Shown: piece by piece, positions 6,073 through 9,605 of the stretch | Numbering within the stretch: the stretch's first letter is position 1 | Layout: every line of letters begins with the position of its first letter | Assembly (NCBI GenBank): GCA_024280815.1 | Contig: JAJRPL010000114.1 | Location: 1 to 9,605, forward strand | Source: Bacteroidota bacterium | Lineage (GTDB): Bacteria; Bacteroidota; Bacteroidia; Flavobacteriales; Flavobacteriaceae | DNA length: 9,605 nucleotides | Direction of reading: 5' to 3' | Made by a program: the position numbers and the translations under genes | Notes under the pieces: generated by a model | The model's database searches: none | What the model was told of the DNA's origin: nothing | Seen by the model: only the letters and a program-made list of their open reading frames with translations

Positions 6073-8610
6073 TTAAAAAGGATAATTAATACCTATTTGA
6101 TATGCTGCATTGCTAAAATTATAATTCTTAAACCATTTGTTGGAAGATTGTAGATAGGGTTCGTGAGTTTTAAAACCGATATCAAAACGAAAAACTAAAA
6201 AACTAAAGTCATACCTCATACCAAAACCAGACCCAATAGCAATCTCTTTTATAGACGAAAGTCCTTTAAATTTACTTCCGGGTGTTGAAATTTTTGAATT
6301 TGTAATATCCCAAATATTACCAGCATCAATAAAAAGAGCACTATATAGGCTATTTAAAACCTTAAAACGATATTCTAAATTTGTAGTCAATTTCAAATTA
6401 CCTGTGTTGAACTCTCTAGCTGTTTTTTCAGCTCCAGGACCTAAGTCAAAAGTATACCAAGCCCTGATATCGTTTGAGCCTCCTGCTCTATAACTCCTAC
6501 TAAACGGGATGTCGTCAGAATTACCAAATGGGATAGCTGCACCTATAAAAGTTCTATGTACTAATGAACTAGAAGAATTGATTTTCCAATATTTTTTAAA
6601 TTCTATTTCTGGTTTTATGTACTGAGCAACATTCAATCCGAATAATTCTTTTTTTGCTCCATTTTTAGGTTTTTTAATAAAAAGCGTGGTTAAACTACCT
6701 GAAGAAATTAGTCTACCAGTAAAACTTAAAAAACTATTATCGTTAATATTTTCTCTACTGTTGAAGTTATACGTATAAGAAATTACAGGCACTAAAAAAT
6801 CTTCTGTTAATATATTTCTACGTTCTTCAACTTTTTTAACAACAGCATACTCTATAGGGTTCGTATTTATATAATTATTAGTTTCTAAGACTTGTTTTAT
6901 ATAGTTTAAAGGTATTAGATTTCCATCCATATCTATGGAACTTAATTCTGGGTTTGGATTTGATAAGGGAGCTATAATTTCTGATACATTATTTAATTCT
7001 TTAAGGTCTGAAAAAAATACTGTAAAGTATTTATCTACTCTTAAGTTATTAATATACTGTACATTTAATAATTCAAATTTATGATGGGTAGTTTTAGAAC
7101 TTTTCCAGGTATAATCAACACCCCCAGTAATGTTTTGTCTGTCTAAACCAATATTACGTTGAATGTTTACATTGGCACGAATATTAGTTTTTGGTGCCAT
7201 TCTTTTGGGGATGAGCTTTGTAGTGTTTAAAGGGAAAAGTATTCTAGGTATTTTTAGTGTAATTCCTGAACCAACTTCTAAAGCATTTAAACTTAAAATT
7301 GAGGAATTTAGGGTGCGTTTCAACGAAGAAAAAGAACCTTGAAAAGATAATTCTAAGACTTCAGCACCTTTAAATACATTTCTGTTCAACCAAGAAAATT
7401 TTCCTAAAACACCAAAAGGTCTAATGTTAGAAGTGGTAAATTCAGTATCAAAACCTGTTGAGAATTTTTTTAATGGTGTAAGAAAAATGTTTGCAGAGAG
7501 TGACCCATCATTATTTTCTTCATATTTTATGTCTAAGGAAGATTTGAAATTTTGAAGTTCACGTAAATATCTTCTAGTTAAATCTAACTCAGTATCCTTA
7601 TAAACACTATCAGGCTGAATAATAATTGAATTTGCTAAATATTTAGGGTTGTGTTTTAATTTGTTAGTTGCATAAAATGTATATCCTTTATAATTTGCAG
7701 AATCATGTATTGTTTTATTTTTATCTTTAAAAGAAAAATCTGTAAACACATTTACTTTAGTAACTTTTCTAATGGTATAAGGTTTTGTATACACACTGTC
7801 ATTATCATCAAAAACACGATCGTAAATTTTTAATGAAACATCAATTTTATGTGAAGAATTTAATGTGTCTATCCAAAATTCCATATTGTTTCTCCCAAAA
7901 TAATATACCCCAGAGTTTCTAAAAAGCGTCGTTAATCTTTTTTCTTCTTTTTCAAAATTAGAATAATCAATCTGATCTCCTGGGTGAATAAAAGTCTTAC
8001 TTAAATGTTTTTTATATAGAGAATCTAAAACAGGAGAATTAATATCAGTAAATATACTATCAATAAAGTAAGGTTCTTTTTTTGTTATTAAATATTCAAC
8101 GGTTGTTTTTTTATTGTTCTTTTTATCTTGATTATATGAAACTTCAGCATTAAAATAGCCTTTACTTTGAAAGTATTTAGTTAATGAGGTTACAGATTTT
8201 GTTATTTTTAAACTGTCAGAAATGACAGGAGCATTTCCGTTTTTTAAAAACCAAGTATTTAAACCTTTATACGCCTTTGCTAACGCAGTTACTTGTTTTT
8301 TTGAAATCTTTTTCACTAGCCATTCTTCTCTTTTAGGTTTTTTATTTAGCCAATTTTCAAAAGTTTTTTCATAATTTTTATTTGCAGTATTATAAAGATG
8401 AAGAGAAAACGGAAAACCAAGTGCTTTTGTGTTTGGAGTTTGTTTTAAATAACTGATAATTTCAGGGTTAGAAGTTTTTTTGTCATTAACCAGTATAGTA
8501 TTTTTTGTTAATAGGTGTTTTCCTTCAGGAACTCTTTTAGTTACATTACAAGAAATAATTACAATAATAAATAAGAAAAATACTGTTATTTTAGCAAAAT
8601 ATTTATGCAA
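6073..8610 (-). CDS. tamL: TamL: lipoprotein Omp85-family (BamA/TamA-like) outer membrane protein
   Basis: This 845-residue protein belongs to the Omp85 family, with periplasmic POTRA domains and a C-terminal 16-strand barrel. TamL is the Bacteroidetes relative of TamA and is thought to work with TamB in outer membrane assembly. A lipoprotein signal peptide covers 1-20 (FFLFIIVIIS) with the lipid-accepting C21. The next residues (NVTKR) lack the acidic surface-export signal of Bacteroidetes lipoproteins, suggesting a periplasm-facing anchor. VTKRVPEGKHLLTKN then opens the POTRA region, about 25-380. The barrel follows from about 385, with GGSNDIRAW at 710-718 where Omp85 proteins carry the RGF/RGY loop motif, and a terminal phenylalanine (INYPF). 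The start codon is TTG: an in-frame TGA lies three codons upstream and the first internal ATG is near residue 243. A consensus promoter lies 42 bases upstream. Confidence 0.9.
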   Translation of the reverse strand: MHKYFAKITVFFLFIIVIISCNVTKRVPEGKHLLTKNTILVNDKKTSNPEIISYLKQTPNTKALGFPFSLHLYNTANKNYEKTFENWLNKKPKREEWLVKKISKKQVTALAKAYKGLNTWFLKNGNAPVISDSLKITKSVTSLTKYFQSKGYFNAEVSYNQDKKNNKKTTVEYLITKKEPYFIDSIFTDINSPVLDSLYKKHLSKTFIHPGDQIDYSNFEKEEKRLTTLFRNSGVYYFGRNNMEFWIDTLNSSHKIDVSLKIYDRVFDDNDSVYTKPYTIRKVTKVNVFTDFSFKDKNKTIHDSANYKGYTFYATNKLKHNPKYLANSIIIQPDSVYKDTELDLTRRYLRELQNFKSSLDIKYEENNDGSLSANIFLTPLKKFSTGFDTEFTTSNIRPFGVLGKFSWLNRNVFKGAEVLELSFQGSFSSLKRTLNSSILSLNALEVGSGITLKIPRILFPLNTTKLIPKRMAPKTNIRANVNIQRNIGLDRQNITGGVDYTWKSSKTTHHKFELLNVQYINNLRVDKYFTVFFSDLKELNNVSEIIAPLSNPNPELSSIDMDGNLIPLNYIKQVLETNNYINTNPIEYAVVKKVEERRNILTEDFLVPVISYTYNFNSRENINDNSFLSFTGRLISSGSLTTLFIKKPKNGAKKELFGLNVAQYIKPEIEFKKYWKINSSSSLVHRTFIGAAIPFGNSDDIPFSRSYRAGGSNDIRAWYTFDLGPGAEKTAREFNTGNLKLTTNLEYRFKVLNSLYSALFIDAGNIWDITNSKISTPGSKFKGLSSIKEIAIGSGFGMRYDFSFLVFRFDIGFKTHEPYLQSSNKWFKNYNFSNAAYQIGINYPF

Positions 8611-8651
8611 TAAAGTTCAATTTTTTAAGAGAATAAAAATTTTTATAAGTT

Positions 8652-8681
8652 CAAAAATACTATTATTTCTATGCTAAGCAA
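8652..8681 (-). promoter_or_regulatory. Bacteroidetes-type promoter for tamL
   Basis: On the minus strand, TTG at 8681-8679 is followed by 19 bases and TATTTTTG at 8659-8652, a full match to TTG-N19-TAnnTTTG. The predicted start near 8645-8648 gives a leader of about 35 bases before the TTG start codon of tamL. The -33 element lies inside codons 3-4 of the divergent methyltransferase gene, so the two genes share their upstream DNA. Confidence 0.75.
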
Positions 8682-9393
8682 AAATCAACACAAATTAATA
8701 ACGAGTTTACGGCAAAAAAAGTACCGAAATCAGCACCAACTGTTTGTAGTTGAAGGAGTAAAGGTTATAAATGAGTTTTTGAAGTCTAAGTTCCAATTAG
8801 AAAAAATATTTTGTACAGAAGATTATGAGTCATCAATTGAAGAATATGAGCCTCAGTTGATAACAGAAAATGAACTATCTAAGATTAGTAATTTAGCGAC
8901 ACCGAATAAAGTACTGGGTCTTTTTAAAATCTCGACAACTGTAGAGTTAATAGATAAAGGATTGATTCTAGTATTAGATACCGTAAATGACCCTGGTAAT
9001 TTAGGTACGATCATTAGATTGTGTGATTGGTTTGGCGTATCACAATTAGTTTGTTCTACAACTACTGTAGATTGTTATAATACTAAAGTGGTACAAGCTT
9101 CTATGGGCTCTTTGACTAGGTTGTCAATAACTTATACTGATTTGCAATCATATTTGCAGCATACAAAACTACCTATATATGGAGCTACCATGCATGGAGA
9201 AAAAACAGAAAGTATCTCAAAAAAGGAAGATGCAATTTTGGTTATGGGTAACGAGTCTAATGGTATTTCTAATGAAATAGAAGAATTATTAACTTGTCAA
9301 ATAACGATACCAAGGTATAATGAAAAGAGTTGTATTGAAAGCTTAAACGTTGCTACAGCTACAGCAATTTTATTAAATGAATTTAGAAAGTAG
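8671..9393 (+). CDS. SpoU/TrmH-family RNA 2'-O-ribose methyltransferase
   Basis: This 240-residue protein is a SPOUT-class, SAM-dependent methyltransferase of the type that modifies ribose 2'-OH in rRNA or tRNA. An N-terminal substrate-binding domain covers about 1-88 (KYRNQHQLFVVEGVKVINEF, typical of RlmB/TsnR-like proteins). The catalytic trefoil-knot domain follows with the three SpoU motifs: NDPGNLGTIIR at 106-116, with R116 in the catalytic arginine position; VMGNESNGIS at 191-200; and IPRYNEKSCIESLNVATATA at 213-232. The exact RNA target cannot be named. The ATG is 60 bases from the divergent tamL start. I saw no consensus plus-strand promoter in that gap. It converges on the porT-like gene with only 13 bases between the stop codons. 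Database labels such as TrmH or RlmB would be approximate. Confidence 0.93.
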   Translation: MLSKNQHKLITSLRQKKYRNQHQLFVVEGVKVINEFLKSKFQLEKIFCTEDYESSIEEYEPQLITENELSKISNLATPNKVLGLFKISTTVELIDKGLILVLDTVNDPGNLGTIIRLCDWFGVSQLVCSTTTVDCYNTKVVQASMGSLTRLSITYTDLQSYLQHTKLPIYGATMHGEKTESISKKEDAILVMGNESNGISNEIEELLTCQITIPRYNEKSCIESLNVATATAILLNEFRK

Positions 9394-9400
9394 TACTACT
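9389..9400. repeat. Perfect 12-bp palindrome across the methyltransferase stop codon
   Basis: AGTAGTACTACT reads the same on both strands and includes the TAG stop. It lies at the junction of two convergent genes. It has no real loop and only a weak downstream T run, so it is a poor terminator. Confidence 0.5.
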
Positions 9401-9406
9401 AATTTA

Positions 9407-9605
9407 TTATTCAAAAGTTAAATTAAAAAACACTCCTCTTGTGCCAAAATAATCAATGGGTCTTGTCCATGGACTGCTTGAAGTATCGTCTGGCACCATT
9501 TCATTATTGATAGCAAAAACACCACGAATGGACGGTGAAAGTTTAAAATGAGGTAAATACAAATCAACACCTAAGCCTATTTCATACATAAAGTTACTAG
9601 TCTTC
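9407..9605 (-). CDS. porT: PorT-like outer membrane protein, C-terminal part (cut by window edge)
   Basis: Only the last 65 codons are in the window. The frame stays open to the right edge (residues KTSNF precede the first internal Met), so the methionine at 9589 should not be taken as the start. The sequence alternates as outer membrane beta strands do (YEIGLGVDLYLPHFKLSPSI, RGVFAINNE) and ends with YFGTRGVFFNLTFE, a strand with a penultimate Phe. The SPWTRPIDYFGTRGVFFN ending agrees with what I recall of PorT/SprT, a beta-barrel component needed for type IX secretion and gliding in Bacteroidetes. The position next to a SpoU methyltransferase and tamL also fits my recollection of flavobacterial gene order. 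Other OMP_b-brl_2 barrel proteins remain possible from this fragment. Confidence 0.7.
   Translation of the reverse strand, partial: KTSNFMYEIGLGVDLYLPHFKLSPSIRGVFAINNEMVPDDTSSSPWTRPIDYFGTRGVFFNLTFE

Noticed and set aside
8480..8677. Plus-strand open frame covering the tamL signal peptide and the divergent gap
   Set aside because: It is antisense to the lipoprotein signal region, overlaps the methyltransferase start and has a low-complexity translation.
1..9605. Mobile elements, phage genes, CRISPR, defence or biosynthetic clusters
   Set aside because: No transposase, integrase, terminal inverted repeats or regularly spaced repeats were seen. All genes are conserved core functions with uniform base composition.

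Overview
This AT-rich window (roughly one third G+C by eye) looks like a core chromosomal segment of a member of the Flavobacteriaceae (Bacteroidetes). Four things point there: the gene content and order, a primary sigma factor without region 1.1, promoters of the Bacteroidetes type (TTG-N19-TAnnTTTG) with little Shine-Dalgarno signal, and a lipoprotein TamA-like protein (TamL) close to a PorT-like gene of the type IX secretion system. The genus cannot be fixed from the sequence; relatives of Tenacibaculum or Polaribacter are plausible.

Layout. Six complete genes lie on the minus strand and are transcribed right to left: tamL (6073-8610), fbaA (4808-5875), accD (3855-4724), rpsO (3479-3748), pnp (1111-3324) and rpoD (100-963). 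A SpoU/TrmH-family RNA methyltransferase (8671-9393) lies on the plus strand, divergent from tamL. It converges on the 3' end of a minus-strand porT-like gene cut by the right edge (9407 to the end). No gap exceeds 200 bases. There are no tRNAs, rRNAs, CRISPR arrays, insertion sequences or phage genes.

Transcription units. Clear intrinsic terminators on the minus strand follow fbaA, rpsO, pnp and rpoD, so the co-directional genes are punctuated and are not one plain operon. Two consensus promoters stand out: one before rpsO (3804-3833) and one before tamL (8652-8681), the latter with its -33 element inside the methyltransferase gene. No consensus promoter was found for pnp, accD, fbaA or rpoD. 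The sigma factor encoded at the left end is the protein expected to read the promoters seen here.

Function. The block mixes housekeeping roles: transcription initiation (RpoD), RNA decay (PNPase), the ribosome (S15), fatty acid synthesis (AccD), glycolysis and gluconeogenesis (FbaA), envelope assembly and secretion (TamL, PorT-like) and RNA modification. I see no new multi-gene system. The points worth a second look are small: a composite palindromic element between tamL and fbaA, an AccD without its zinc-binding cysteines, a forced TTG start on tamL, a perfect 15-bp tandem repeat in the pnp tail, a dyad at the predicted rpsO transcription start, and competing pairings in the pnp leader.
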